A stretch of DNA of 64,000 bases from Chrysomallon squamiferum (GCA_012295275.1 CM022672.1:35197076-35261075); one strand, 5' to 3'; shown: positions 12,201 to 38,220, counted from the stretch's first letter. Translations and numbers: made by a program. Notes: generated from the sequence alone by a model not told the origin.

Positions 12201-15017
12201 ACTCTACTTCCCACCACGTGTAAGGCTGGTTTGTAGCTGTGTGTATCACTCTACGCCAATCTCCACTGGTTTTTCCATCAACACCTCTTGAAACAAGTTT
12301 TTCATAACCCGGCAAATAAGAATTTTGATATGCAGTTTTATTCTGAGCTATGTTTACTGAAAAATAACATATATTTAAATGAACGAACGAATGAATGAAT
12401 GAATAAATAAATGAGTAAAGTAAACTGCTACTGCAGTACCACCAACATATATATGTATCTACAGTAAGTATTTAACAAATACTTTTTACAATCAAACATT
12501 TACAAAATAAATATATATAAAGCCTTTGGGAGGTTGAATTATTTAAATTATAACAATGAAAGTTTCAAATTCAGTAAATATAAATAATATTAGTACATAT
12601 CATCAGTTATAAACATATTAAATATAATTAACAATATTCACAATTAAATACAGATAATTTTATGGCTATCTTTCACACACCACTATACAAATATATACAA
12701 ATAGTCTTATAACATGAATACACTGCACGGTAACTAAACAAGATGAGAGAGATCAAAAGAAAATAGAGTAGTCTGTGTTTTAGTAAAAATTTGTGTGTAT
12801 ATGTATGTTTATGTGCTTTCTTTTTAACAGACAGAAATGTAAAGATCAGAGCTGCAGAGAGAATGTGTGAGAGAAAGAAAGAGAAAGAGACAGAAAAAGA
12901 TAAACAGAAATGGTAAAACAATAACTTCAAAACAAAAAAAAAGTAAAAAAGAAAAGAAAGTAAAGAAACAACCAAAATTATGTTGAGGCAATAACTGCTG
13001 TTGGAGAATGGATGTTTTGGTTCACCGTTAGGCTTATACATTATTACTTAACACAGAATATTCTCAACTAACTAAAATGTTTTATTTATGTATCTGTGGT
13101 TCTGTATCTGCCTAATATAAAAAGCAACAACAGCAAAAACAAACCCTGTTTTTCTCATTCATATTCATTTAACAATGTTTTTTTCTGATATCGAAGTAGT
13201 AGTCATCAATAATGAAGTAAAATTAATTTGCTGTACTTCGTATTTAAAATATGCTGTCTCGTATAAAATATTATTAATTAATTAAACCCCCACACGTCCA
13301 TCGATCCAACCTTCCACCCAAACAAACACGAAATTAATAAATAAAACCAGATTCCTGTTCAACTTTATTATATTCAAAATATGTCCACGATATTTTACAT
13401 ATCTCATAAAACATTCAGTAATTTGTGGCTGAATTCATGACAAAATACAAGTGATTTGTTTCCTAATTGTTGATGAACTTTGACACTTGAAATGATAAAA
13501 ATCTCAGTGGTTATGGCTAATTATCATAATTAATATTATTTCTTCTACCAGTGACAGCGCTGATGTAGTTTTTACACTTCTCTACATGTATGTGAATAAT
13601 TTACTGACGACAGACAGTCGCACAGACACAACAAACTGTGACCTAACTTGAGTGAAATGACACAAATCTTCTGCTACAGGAAAAGTACAATTAACATTAA
13701 AGGAAGTATGTGTAGTGTATGTTTGTACGCGCTGTAATCATGATCTATAGAGTTTATGCTTTATAAATGAATATTCAAAACTGATGTTTATTCTGAGAAA
13801 AACTGAATATAAATATTTGTTGTTAACGTGTGTGTATGTTATCAATGTTCTGTCCAAGTAAGTTAAATAAAGAAGAGTCATTAATATACTGATTAAAATA
13901 TTTCTCTGTTTTTTTTTTTTTTTTTTTTGTTGTGAATTTATTTATTTGTTTATTTATTTATTTGTTTATTTATTTATTTACTTATTTGTGATGCTTAATA
14001 TATGCAGTGAAATGAATCTATGTATTTAAACTGTTTTAATAGATGAAGTTTGTTTGTGATGGTTTTCAAAACGCTGTATAATAAACAGGAGATTTACGAC
14101 ATATTTATATTTAAAAAATGAATGTTTGGTTATCATTAACTATCAATCTTTAAAAAAGTTAATTAACTAATTAATTAATTATTATTCATAACCATCACTA
14201 GCAAACGTGTAAGAAACCAATTTCTTCGATTACATATATATCTATACTTATGACAGTGTTTAAACAACAAAAACAATACAACCAAAGCTCGTCTTGTTTA
14301 TGTTCAAATCGCTGTTTTAAAATGGTTTTCATATCTACTGAAACTTTATATCTTCTTGTAAACGATTTTTTTTCTTTTTTCTTTTTATTTATCTTTCCGT
14401 TACCAGCAACAGTTTAACGACAACAACATCAGTGACAATAACGAAAACAGCAATAATGATAATGTTAATAACGAAAGAAGAAAAATAAATCTTATTTCCA
14501 AAATTCTTTTTAGAATGTTTATTTTGATTACAGAATGTTAAAACTTGATTTTGAAAAATAATAATTAACATTAAGACTTAATCAAATAACAGACTAGAAA
14601 ATGAAAACATATCCACGTTGCCGCCATTATCCGATGTAATAAATAAAGAAGTAAAGTTGTCTTACTTTGTAAAATGATAAAAACATTGTCAGTGAGATTT
14701 GTGAACACACTTCAAAAGAGAAAACTAAACTTATCTTACTGTACTTTGTGAAATGATCAAAAAAAAACCCATTATCAGTCAGATTTGTGAACGATAGAGA
14801 ACACACTTCAAGAGGAAGATTCAGTTCGTCTTTTGTTTTATTAAAATCTGTGGTGAAAACGCGACATATATGACTGAATGTTTGTGTGTATCTATGCGGT
14901 TTTTAGTCTGTCAACTGGTTTCTCTATGTGTTATTTTTCTGTTTTATTTTTATTATTATTATTAATTGTTTATTCCAGTTTGGGTCAAACAAATAACACG
15001 GACACACACACAAAGAT

Positions 15018-15114
<97 letters not shown>

Positions 15115-15957
15115 TGAATGAGGCCGAAGGAAGGAATCAGAATAGCGAATCCAAATATTTTATTTTCAATCTTGTTACAGCAATTATTGCTTACATATCT
15201 TTGTTCCTTTATATTCTACTAACAGCATTGAGTCATTTAATCTAAAAGAGCGTCCTTACTTGAGTTAAATGAGGCAAGGTTTCACAAAGAGGAAAGCATA
15301 ATTAAAGTTAAAGAACTATTCATAGTGCTATGTTTTGTACTTTCTACAGTGAAGATTAAAAGAGTTTACAGTTTATATAGACATTTTCATTACTGATGTT
15401 TTTTCTGCGAAACACAGAATGTAAGAGCTTGTTATCAACGTATACTAATGTAATCAAGTATCTCAAATTTGATCAAACTTGTATATCAAGTTCCTGTACG
15501 CTAAATAGTAAAGATAACTCATTTGATAGTTTTGATAACACTATAACAATAAATAGCAAAGAATACGCATGACAATAATAATAAAAAACGAAATGAAAAA
15601 ATAATCAACTTGAAAACATTATGTTATTAATGGATATTTAAACCATTATTAATTAAGTTTTATTATTGTTGTTGTTGAAGTTGTTTATTTTTGAAGAACA
15701 AAACAATTAGAATAATAACACAATCCGAGCTGTTTACATCGATGTCGGTTTCATTGAAAAGTAACATCTTACTGGTATTCGAGTTGTCTAATTCTCTCAA
15801 CAACATCAGTCATAATAACAAAAACAATAAGAATAAGAATAATAATTGTAGTAATAGTAGTAATATTTTATATCTTACCATATCTGGCTGTTATCTGTCC
15901 TGACTGCAAAATTAAACAACAAACTAGAAACTGAAGACTTATCCAGCACCCAGCCAT
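4875..15957 (-). CDS. lectin-EGF-ITAM transmembrane receptor, copy 1 (MEGF/Draper-like; damaged lectin exon)
   Basis: Assembled from splice sites: signal peptide (15879-15957), FTP/F5-8C-like lectin exon A (10975-12356) and exon B (9662-9883), EGF exons at 8613-8756, 8269-8421, 7605-7757 and 7077-7223, transmembrane exon (5427-5535) and tail (4875-5184). All extracellular introns are phase 1, so EGF exons can be skipped without a frame change. If the 47-bp array in exon A were a single unit, the exons would sum to 1524 bp (507 residues): lectin ~27-169, EGF ~170-368, membrane span ~375-402, tail ~405-507. Laminin-type 8-cysteine EGF repeats with an ITAM tail are known in Draper/CED-1/MEGF10 phagocytic receptors; an engulfment or recognition role is inferred. 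As assembled, 25 extra 47-bp units in exon A shift the frame and bring a stop, so the copy is a pseudogene, relies on unusual splicing, or is an assembly variant. Compared with copy 2 it lacks six EGF exons and has one dead one. Confidence 0.75.
5427..5535 (-). CDS. copy 1 exon: transmembrane segment
   Basis: A 109-bp exon between TTTCCAG and ATCAG|GTAAAA. It encodes a Ser/Thr-rich juxtamembrane stretch, then ALSVVTAVLTLLLVVAVVF, a single membrane span. It enters in phase 1 and leaves in phase 2, and joins the tail exon at an Arg codon. Copy 2 has the same exon at 22881-22989. Confidence 0.85.
6080..6204 (-). pseudogene. decayed EGF exon (copy 1)
   Basis: An acceptor-like CCAG before 6204 is followed by an EGF-like start (ACPPSVT), then an in-frame TAG. 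Beyond that are scattered Cys, RH and NGC residues typical of this EGF family. The same relic with the same TAG is at 23455-23583 in copy 2, so it died before the paralogues split or was homogenised between them. Confidence 0.55.
6845..6954 (-). pseudogene. dead EGF exon 5 (copy 1)
   Basis: Matches the intact exon 26410-26550 of copy 2. About 48 bp including the acceptor and the first two cysteines are deleted, joining TTCACTAAAG to intron sequence. The donor GG|GTAAAT has become G|ATAAAT, and one Cys is now Phe (GKFNDGC). Skipping it keeps the frame, because the flanking introns are both phase 1. Confidence 0.75.
7077..7223 (-). CDS. copy 1 exon: EGF repeat 4
   Basis: 147 bp with acceptor TTTCAG and donor CAAG|GTGAAA. 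Begins ECVKEVTYGSGC and ends QPGWLEPDCSQ, with eight cysteines. Nearly identical to 26668-26814. Confidence 0.85.
7605..7757 (-). CDS. copy 1 exon: EGF repeat 3
   Basis: 153 bp, phase 1/1. Begins ACTQSVTYGYNCNKSC and ends QQGWKERDCSQ, with eight cysteines. Nearly identical to 27233-27385. Confidence 0.85.
8269..8421 (-). CDS. copy 1 exon: EGF repeat 2 (first Cys lost)
   Basis: 153 bp. Begins AYIQDDNYGPNC, where copy 2 (27853-28005) has ACRQDYNYGPNC. The first EGF cysteine (TGT) has become Tyr (TAT) and the next Arg has become Ile. The other seven cysteines are kept, so one disulphide should be missing. Confidence 0.82.
8613..8756 (-). CDS. copy 1 exon: EGF repeat 1
   Basis: 144 bp. Begins VCQTGLYGSNCDKSC and ends QAGWSGTDCTQ, followed by donor CAAG|GTGTGT. 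Eight cysteines. The acceptor side is tandemly repeated (see 8757-8935). Confidence 0.85.
8757..8935 (-). repeat. 72-bp repeat of intron end plus acceptor plus EGF exon start (copy 1, 3 acceptors)
   Basis: Two extra units upstream of the exon each repeat the intron 3' end, the acceptor AG and the first ~45 bases of the EGF exon. Acceptors lie at 8757-8759, about 8829 and 8901-8903, which is 72-bp spacing. Copy 2 has nine acceptors at the same place. Confidence 0.9.
8936..9661. other. intron between lectin exon B and EGF 1 (copy 1)
   Basis: Noncoding, with an AAT microsatellite at about 9165-9230. Copy 2 has ~3.4 kb and two additional EGF exons at the equivalent place. Homology to copy 2 resumes on the right side of the AAT tract, marking a deletion or insertion breakpoint. 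Confidence 0.7.
9662..9883 (-). CDS. copy 1 exon: FTP lectin domain, second half
   Basis: 222 bp with acceptor TTTAG and donor TACG|GTAATT. Encodes KWRRNGVQVY, GHLCGTV, ITCNARYVTVY and DFVEVEVYG. The two cysteines, the C-x-ARYV strand and the final EVEVYG edge strand are hallmarks of the fucolectin/tachylectin-4/pentraxin-1 (F5/8C-like) jelly-roll. Copy 2's exon (31723-31944) is the same length and almost identical. Confidence 0.85.
9884..10974. other. intron between lectin exons A and B (copy 1)
   Basis: A/T-rich intron with A-rich low-complexity sequence at 10030-10220. No gene seen. Confidence 0.7.
10975..12356 (-). CDS. copy 1 exon: FTP lectin domain, first half, disrupted by a 47-bp array
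   Basis: The acceptor (TTTTTCAG) and donor (ATGACA|GTAAGT) match copy 2's 207-bp exon at 32538-32744. This exon is 1382 bp, exactly 25 x 47 bp longer. It starts well (VNIAQNKTAYQNS, SRGVDGKTSGDWRRVI, NQPYTWWEVE), then enters the repeat in a shifted frame and meets TAG in the second unit. The extra 1175 bp is not divisible by three, so the downstream exons are out of frame unless the array is spliced out. Confidence 0.75.
11028..12254. repeat. 47-bp minisatellite inside a lectin exon (26 units)
   Basis: The unit landmarks are CTACTTCCCACCACGTGTAAG and GGTTTGTA, recurring every 47 bp with few substitutions. Unit borders fall in GTAGA, which occurs at both ends of the ancestral segment (CGTAGAGTT and AAGTAGATTT). 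Nearly every unit carries a CACGTG E-box (a few have CAAGTG). Copy 2 has just one unit. Confidence 0.95.
12357..15878. other. intron 1 of copy 1
   Basis: No coding exon recognised. Contains a CT/GA-biased stretch (12830-12970), poly-T and TTTA repeats (13910-13985), sequence shared with intron 1 of copies 0 and 2, and the GA tract at 15020-15112. Confidence 0.7.
15020..15112. repeat. (GA)n microsatellite in intron 1 of copy 1
   Basis: About 93 bp of uninterrupted GA, ~770 bp downstream of the signal-peptide exon in gene orientation. Confidence 0.98.
15879..15957 (-). CDS. copy 1 exon 1: signal peptide
   Basis: Begins MAGCWISLQFLVCCLILQSG and ends in ARYG with donor G|GTAAGATATA. 79 bp, leaving phase 1, which joins lectin exon A as Val-Asn-Ile-Ala. 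Start chosen because all three paralogues share this Met and an adenine-rich context upstream. Confidence 0.88.
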
Positions 15958-17040
15958 AGCGAAAATGTTTCGTAGAGAAACAAACCAGGAAGTAAAACTG
16001 CGAGTTGAAACAAGACTCAACCAGTGATAAAAACACCATCTCATATATTCTGTTACAAAGTTCATACAAACATGATTTGAACAGAGTATTGTAACTGTTA
16101 AATTACACACACTGAGGTTAAATTTGGATCCAGGAAAACAGGTTTCTACTCGTACTGAAATTAGGTCAGAACACACAGAACACTTTTCATATACATTCTC
16201 TTGTTATAATACCCCTGTGTTGTCTCCTGTTATATACGAATATATAGCATCATAGACTATACATATATATATATACAAACACACACAACTAACTGTGTAT
16301 GTGCGTGTGTTTGTAACTGTGCGTGTGAGTGGATGTTGTATGACGCTAACTAAAGGTGTAGCGTGTGTAATTTGTTTATTCACTTTGTTACACTTTGACT
16401 GCGACCATACCGGGTTGAGCCGGTAGTCTACACTGCGCATGTCTGGCGCGGACTTTTCAGTGCCGTAGTTTTTACAATACACTTGACAGCTGTCTGTGTG
16501 TGTGTCAGTGTGCGTGTGTCTGTGTGCGTGTGTATAAATCAGTGAATACTGCTGAGACTTTTAAATGTAAAGAATTATCAGATCTAAAAGTGAAAGAAAA
16601 AGCTTAAGAACTGAGAGAATAAAATAACTAAACAATTAAAAATAAAAGAATGAAAATAATTAATTAAAGCTTAATATCTCACGGCTAAAATACATGACTG
16701 TGTATAACATAAAATATTTGTACAATAATGATAAGAGCGCTGCCCCATTTCTTAAACTTTATTTTAAATTAATTGTAAAACATGTTTATTTATTTATTTA
16801 TTTTTTATTTATTTATTTTTTTTTTTCACTTAATATATTATTTATAGAGATACATAATGTGAAATGATTTTATTTATGAGGATTTTTTGACCTAGATCGA
16901 TTGACTCAAACTATTGCTATGCCGTCACTATTCATGCGATAAAACAGATAATAATAAGAAGAATTGATGTATTTAATATAATATAAAAGTGTTATTAATA
17001 CACCAAAGTATGTGAAAGAAATGCCACAATCATACATAAT
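15958..17040. other. 5' flank of copy 1
   Basis: Noncoding, with TG microsatellites at 16300-16535 and a short GC-rich patch at 16400-16470. Collinear in part with the flanks of copies 0 and 2. Confidence 0.65.
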
Positions 17041-17170
17041 CTTTTACTTCTCCGTAAGTTTTCTTTCAGACCTAACAGAGGACTAGGTCGAGTGTAGTGA
17101 AAACAGATCAGTTGACTCTTCTATAACGAGACAAAAGTTTCAAGCTAAGAGGTCAGCACTTAATGTGATT
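17041..17170 (-). promoter_or_regulatory. conserved upstream block (copy 1)
   Basis: Second copy of the ~130-bp block also present at 2011-2145 and 38221-38357. Landmark: AACAGAGGACTAGGTCGAG. Confidence 0.5.
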
Positions 17171-17679
17171 CACAACACGTATCTAGGACAGGCATTCATG
17201 GATAATATTTGAAACGAACTGGTGGAGTTTGTACGCTGATCTATAATCTTTATTCATACGTATGCTAGGCTACAGCTATTTCTTTTTTATCAGCATAAGC
17301 ACTGTACATATATCTGTGTATTTTAGTATTGAATATTCTCTGTCCTATGTACGTCTGATTAGACTGCACATAGGCAATGTTCGGGAACGTAGATATGTAT
17401 GTGCGTGTGTGTGTTTGTGTGTGAGTTTGTGTGTGAGTTTGTGTGTAAATGTATGTGTGGATATATGCATATACATGTATGTACGTATGTATGTATGTAT
17501 GTATGTATGCATGTATGCATGTTTCAGTTGCTTATAGCAAATCAGAGAAATATTAACAGTCTTTATTTGAAGACTCTTTTGATAAGAAGAATGGGGGGAG
17601 TAATGACACAGGTGTAAAATAGTATGGCAGAGTCAGTGATCAGAAAAAGAGAAATTAACCTTCGAACAAAAATTATAGC
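17171..17679. other. intergenic
   Basis: No gene. GTGT and GTAT microsatellites at 17395-17525. Confidence 0.6.
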
Positions 17680-19960
17680 TTAAGAAGCTGGGATGTGACA
17701 GTGATAGAGAGAAAAGAAAAGGAAAGAGACAGAGAAAAGAAAAGGCAAATCGTCAGTCTCTTCGGAAGTGGAGAAACTTAGATTCAGAAACGCACTGTGA
17801 ATTTGTGTCCAGAAAACAGACTGTTTTTGATAAAACGACACTGGCAATGATTATGCCAATTTACGTGAATTAATCACTTTGGAAGAAGCGAAACATTGTA
17901 CACCGGTAAATGTTTGGTTACATTTGGCAGATCAGGGCACAGAAACCTCTACAAGCTGCTGCTGTAGCTGCTGATAACTACGTCACAGAGTTGTGAGTCA
18001 AGATCTGCTAGGAATGTTGATGGTAATCAAGAAAGGTTGTCAGGTAACTCTACATCAGTTAGGAAGTTTGGTTTGCCGAACAACGTAACTCTAATACTAG
18101 GTCAGGGATGTCAGTAAAGAGTAACCTGTCAGCTGAGACAAAGTCTTTTCAACCAGGTTTTTATGATTGCACAATGAATAATCATGTTGTTCTGATTGCA
18201 AAATGAATAATCATGTTGTTTCAAACTGTTATGCCAGAAAAAAACAAAATCGGAAAACTGTAGGTTTCATTAGAACAAAAAGTAATGACAACTTTTCAGA
18301 ATTACCAGCGATGTATACTGAGAACAAATATGTTAAATATATGTCAGACGGGGTAATATTTGTGATATATAATCAATTAGTTATCCTTCTAGGGTAATTT
18401 CCATGTTCCGAGACAGAGGAGCTTGTCAGAGCCTGATTCTAAAAGATGTCATAAGAGATTATTTAAAAACTGGCAACAGGCAAAAATATAATCATTGTCA
18501 GTTAGGGGAACGTGTACTACCTACCATTCCACTACACCGACTTGTTATCAATTCACCCCAGTTTCTGGAGAGGTTACCTAGTTTACCGATAGAATTGTTG
18601 CTGGCGAAATTTCTTTCAGAGAGTTGTCGTGGTAACAAGTGCGCGACTTTACAGGTGTTAACTACTCCCATTTCAACCTATGAGGATGAAACTGATATTT
18701 CCGGACTGTGTTACTACAAGATCTCTGGCATGGGTAAATCTTTTAATTATTAAGTCATGAAAATGTGTCTGCGGATCATGTGGGGCGAACAAAAACGTAA
18801 GAGCAGATTGCATCAGATTTGTATTAGCTAGCAATATATCATGTCACAAAAGATTTGTCAAAAGTTGTGGGTGTGTCAGAACAATGGGAAAAAACCAAAT
18901 CAAGTCATTTCCCCGGCACTCCTATAACCACTCGACCGGGCTTTTCAAACGTTTTAGTAGTCAGAACTAGCCATGGTATTGAATATCTGATAACAATAAT
19001 GTGTGTGAATACTAGGTTCCCAAAGGCAATTCCATTACATAAGATAACAGCTGGTATGGTGACAAAAGCGCTGATGAAATATTTCACGATTTGTTGACCA
19101 GATGAAATTCAGTCTGATCAAGACTCAAATCTCATATCGAAATTGTTTCACCAAGTCATGTTTCTATTAGGAATACGTCAGGTTAGTACGTATCACCCTA
19201 ATTTACATGGTCAAGATTGGAATCATACCCTATGAACTGGCTGCTAGAGATTCAAAACAAGAATTACTTGATTTCTCCCCACTCGATTTGATATATGGGC
19301 ACACTGCCAAAGGTCCCTAAAGTCGAGGTAAGTCGACAAGATTTGGGCATATTAATCTGTTGAAGGCTAATCAAGATCAGGCTCCGACGACCAAGTTAAC
19401 CAGATAGAAATATCTGTTCATCAACCAGATTTTGTAACTTTCCCAGCACGAATGACATCTCTCTTACATAAGGGTAACAAATTCAGCTGGGAATTAAAGA
19501 ATATGCTCTGTAAAGCACATATAACGGCAGCACCCAAACAGCAGCAACCATTCAATCTGGTTGTAGATGCTAGTGATGCTGGTTCTGGGGCACGTCAGTT
19601 TCAAGAAGTTTCAGTGTGCCAGACAACGCAATAATTTCAAGAAAATTTAATATCAACTTAATTATTCAATGCAGAAAAGGAAGCTTTTGGAATGATTCAA
19701 GCCTTGAAACATTTTCAAGTGTACGTGAAGTCACACTTCAACCAGTAACTGTCTATACGCATCATAATCCCGTTACTTTCATAAATCGTATGAACAAAAC
19801 TAATCAAGGAGTTTAACATTGGAGTTTAATCTTTCAGGAGTACCCAGTTACCGTAAAGCATAGTGCTGCAACTAACAACACCATTGCGGGTGCTCTTTCA
19901 AAAATAATGTTGTTTTCCCTTGCTTGTGTCTTTTGTTTAGGGTTATAGGCTTGATGTCTA
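17680..19960 (+). mobile_element. decayed, rearranged Ty3/gypsy-type LTR retrotransposon relic
   Basis: Plus-strand fragments in several frames: a Gag-like charged stretch and a segment with NLRELITLEEAKHC (17700-18000); a CCHC zinc knuckle C-x2-C-x4-H-x4-C (about 18187-18230); a protease-like start where the usual D-T/S-G-A reads DRGACQSLIL (18403 on); an integrase core with TRFPKAIPL, an IQSDQ-type Asp and YHP, ending near LDLIYGHT (18842-19310); and an RT-thumb/RNase H segment with VVDASDAGSG and a YTHHNP motif (19440-19900). Stops and frameshifts are frequent, most of RT is missing, and integrase precedes RNase H, which is not the normal gypsy order. LTRs were not found. Inactive. It lies between copies 1 and 2 of the receptor cluster. 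Confidence 0.8.
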
Positions 19961-20079
19961 TTGTCAACCCATTGGGAAACCAGGGAAGTAATAACTAACA
20001 TCTTACTGAAGCTGAAACATTGATATCGTTACTCTTTTTCTCCAATGTTTGACATATTATGTATTATATACCTTGCTTC

Positions 20080-20138
<59 letters not shown>

Positions 20139-20640
20139 GTGCTTTTTTCTATTATATTATAAGATTCCAGAAAATGTTCATACCTGAGATTTCCTATTTG
20201 TTTCTAAATTTATGGAAAGGTGTTTCACGGAATTCAGATTGCGTAACAAATTTATCTTTCTGACACTTTAGCACTCTTAATTTCTGCAACCAATGTATGC
20301 ACTCTACGGGTTTGTTTTAAAGATTTGGCACTTGGTAAATAAAGAGAGAAGGACAAGTCCAACACGAGCGCTCAGTCAGGTGAGGAACCAGAGTTTTTCA
20401 ATGAATTTGTCTTTAAAGACGAGTATGGGAAGCCATTGTCTGCTCTTATTTTGATAGATTATAATTTGCAATTGACCTCCGTCAGTAACATTTAATATTA
20501 ATAAAATTTTAAGTTTTTAATCTGCCCTCCGTGCAGATTCTTATTTTATCTTGGTTCCCCTTATGACGTTACTCGTATCATAAATCAAAATTATTTAAAA
20601 TTATACTTTATATATAATTATTATCAATTCATCTTTATAT
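19961..20640. other. intergenic, possibly retroelement-derived
   Basis: Holds an ATT microsatellite at 20080-20137. Positions 20330-20560 may be an LTR remnant (polyadenylation-like AATAAA, then TC-rich sequence), but no partner LTR was found. Confidence 0.4.
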
Positions 20641-22099
20641 CGCAATTACTTAGTTCATAATAACATAGCACTTACAACTCATGTTTATCATAATAATTTA
20701 CATCTTGTTGCTTTATTAATCTCTGATATCAGTTCATGAGTTCTTCTAACTCGTCTGTGTCAGTTATGTGAGGCGCCATGAACATAAACAAAACAACACA
20801 TTTTTTTTAGTTTATTATGATTCGTTCATTCAAATCTTTCCTAACTGGTTAGTGTCGGTCTGAAGAATGTACTCTTCATTAGACGATGGCAGTCATCATA
20901 ATTTCTCTCCAATAAATAAAAGTAGTCTCCGTTATTTTATGATTGCAACATTTACACTGTTGCACACAGCGCTCCATTATTGTAAGTGAATCAGCATCTT
21001 GAGTCTCATATAAATAAAGTTAGTCTTATTCTTGTACGACTTTCAGTTTTGTTTCAGCGGAGCAACACACTGAAACGTATTCACAAGTCCACAAAATATG
21101 CTTCACTAATACTTGGTTATGTTTATTTCCAACGTAAAATATTACAATACTTTCAGTTCTCAGCTGAACTCCAACTGTTTATAACAAAGATAATGAAGAA
21201 TATCTGAGCAGTAAAGAACTGTTGTGATGATATTAATATTAAAATAGTTTAATCTTCAAACGAGACTGTTACTAAATATTCACAATGAATACATAAATAA
21301 CTTACTGTTCTAACGAGACTGTTACTAAATATTCACAATGAATAGATAAATAATTTACTATTCAAACGAGACTGTGTTATTAAATATTCACAATAAATAC
21401 ATAAATAACTTACTGTTCTAACGAGACTGTGTTACTAAATATTCACAATGAATACATAAATAACTTACTGTTCTAACGAGACTGTGTTACTAAATACTCA
21501 CAATGAATACATAAATAACTTACTGTTCTAACGAGACTGTGTTACTAAATATTCACAATGAATACATAAATAACTTACTATTCTAACGAGACTGTGTTAC
21601 TAAATATTCACAATGAATAGATAAATAATTTACTGTTCAAACGAGACTGTGTTATTAAATATTCACAATGAATACATAAATAACTTACTGTTCTAACGAG
21701 ACTGTGTTACTAAATATTCACAATGAATACATAAATAATTTACTGTTCTAACGAGACTGTGTTACTAAATATTCACAATGAATACATAAATAACTTACTG
21801 TTCTAACGAGAAAGTGTTACTAAATACTCACAATGAATACATAAATAACTTACTGTTCTAACGAGACTGTGTTACTAAATTGACAATGAGCCTTTCTGTT
21901 AAACTGGAATTGTCCAGGTATCTAGAAATCTATTTACATGTCTATTATATATACACATATATATTACTGTTTTATTTTTTTTCGTATGGAGATAATTAAT
22001 AAATCATTTTACCATTACCCATAAAATCTGTGTTTGAACGTGGTCTATGTTTTTGTGTGTGTGTTTGTGTGTGTTTGTCTATATATATATATATATATA
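20641..22099. other. 3' flank of copy 2
   Basis: Collinear with 3985-4874 downstream of copy 1 and includes the expanded 55-bp repeat. No coding signal. Confidence 0.65.
21250..21880. repeat. 55-bp tandem repeat, ~11 copies
   Basis: Unit landmarks TTCTAACGAGACTGTGTT and TATTCACAATGAATACATAA every 55 bp. Homologous to the shorter array at 4545-4800. Confidence 0.95.
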
Positions 22100-36837
<14,738 letters not shown>

Positions 36838-37380
36838 AGTGAAAATGTTTCGTAGAGAAACAAACCAGGAAGTAAAACTGCGAGTTCAGACAAGACTCTT
36901 GTCATCACTCAACCAATGAGAAAAACACGATGTAATATATTCTGGTACAAAGTTCATAGCAGAGGAATGTTAAGTTAAACACACTGAGGTTAAATTTGGA
37001 TCTCATTCTGAAATTATATCACAATAGACAGAAAACGTTTAATATGTTTTCTCTTAGCAGACAGGTATCACAATACCCCTGTATTGTAAACTGTTATATA
37101 CAAATATAAAACATATCATAGAATACAGACACGTATACACATGTACATATATTAACACACACGTACAACAGAAATACGTACATACATACATACACACATA
37201 TATATGTTTTTGTGTATGTGTGTGTATATACATATTTATATATATATATATATATATATACACGTACAACAGAAATCATACATACATACATATATATACA
37301 TACATACACATATACATGTGTGTGTGAAATACAGATAATAATAATAAAAATTGTAGTATTTAATGTAATATAAAGGTATT
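36838..37380. other. 5' flank of copy 2, proximal part
   Basis: Collinear with the other 5' flanks. TA and CATA microsatellites at 37130-37320. Confidence 0.6.
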
Positions 37381-38178
37381 ACCGTATATACTTGTGTACA
37401 AGGGGACCTTATGTATAAGTCGATGTGTATTTTAAGACCAAAAATTGCGTTATTTTAGGTATTACTTGTGTATAAGTCGACTGTAGATTCCAGGCACCAT
37501 CACTATTTTTAGACCAGTGTGACAGTGCCATGAAGGCCTACATTGTACGCCTACTGTAACATAACTTGCACGAGCTCTAACTTGCACGAACATACCATAA
37601 TAACGTAAATGCATGTATTACACGAGCTATTGCCTAAATGTATCATAAATAGTATCTCTTTAATGTAATAGGTCTAACTTACCGTTATATTTAGCCGTTC
37701 TATGATTTACAAAATGTGTCGGTAGTGGATATTAATGACGATTGTAATATTATTTCACCAAATTCTTTACAATTAAACAAGTCGGTTTTGTTTATGAAAT
37801 TAGGACCGATATTTAGTGCAATTTGGCAGAGAAGTCTGCATTCCTAGATCATTGCAAGACGCCGTAAGGCATAACGCCGTACTGACGGTTTTCTCGCTTT
37901 AAAATGTATTTTTATGTCATTAAACGGAAGAATATCATGTTTTACATTCATATTTGATTTTGTTATTTAATTTTTCAAAATTATTTATACGATAAAATTA
38001 TATTTTTGAAAAGCTGAAAGACCGCGATTATTTTAGATGCATCCCATAGCAAAAAATAGTCAAACTGGCGACACTTCAGCAACAGCTACAAAAGCATTAC
38101 CTATGTATAAGTCGACCCCCAAAATATGACCTTAATATAGTCTCCCAAAAATTCGACTTATACACAAGTATATACGGT
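37381..38178. mobile_element. non-autonomous TIR DNA transposon (MITE-like), 798 bp
   Basis: Starts ACCGTATATACTTGTGTA and ends with its exact reverse complement, an 18-bp perfect terminal inverted repeat that continues imperfectly. Subterminal GTATAAGTCGA motifs occur on both sides. No ORF of note. The equivalent sites upstream of copies 0 (about 1970) and 1 (about 17000) lack it, so it inserted after the duplication. Flanked by ATT on both sides. Family not named. Confidence 0.85.
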
Positions 38179-38220
38179 ATTAATACACCAAAGTATGTGA
38201 AATAAATACCACAATGATAC

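Noticed and set aside
15868-16176. Long N-terminal extension upstream of the signal peptide of copy 1
   Set aside because: The extension is not shared by copies 0 and 2 and would bury the signal peptide. The conserved Met at 15957 is the better start.
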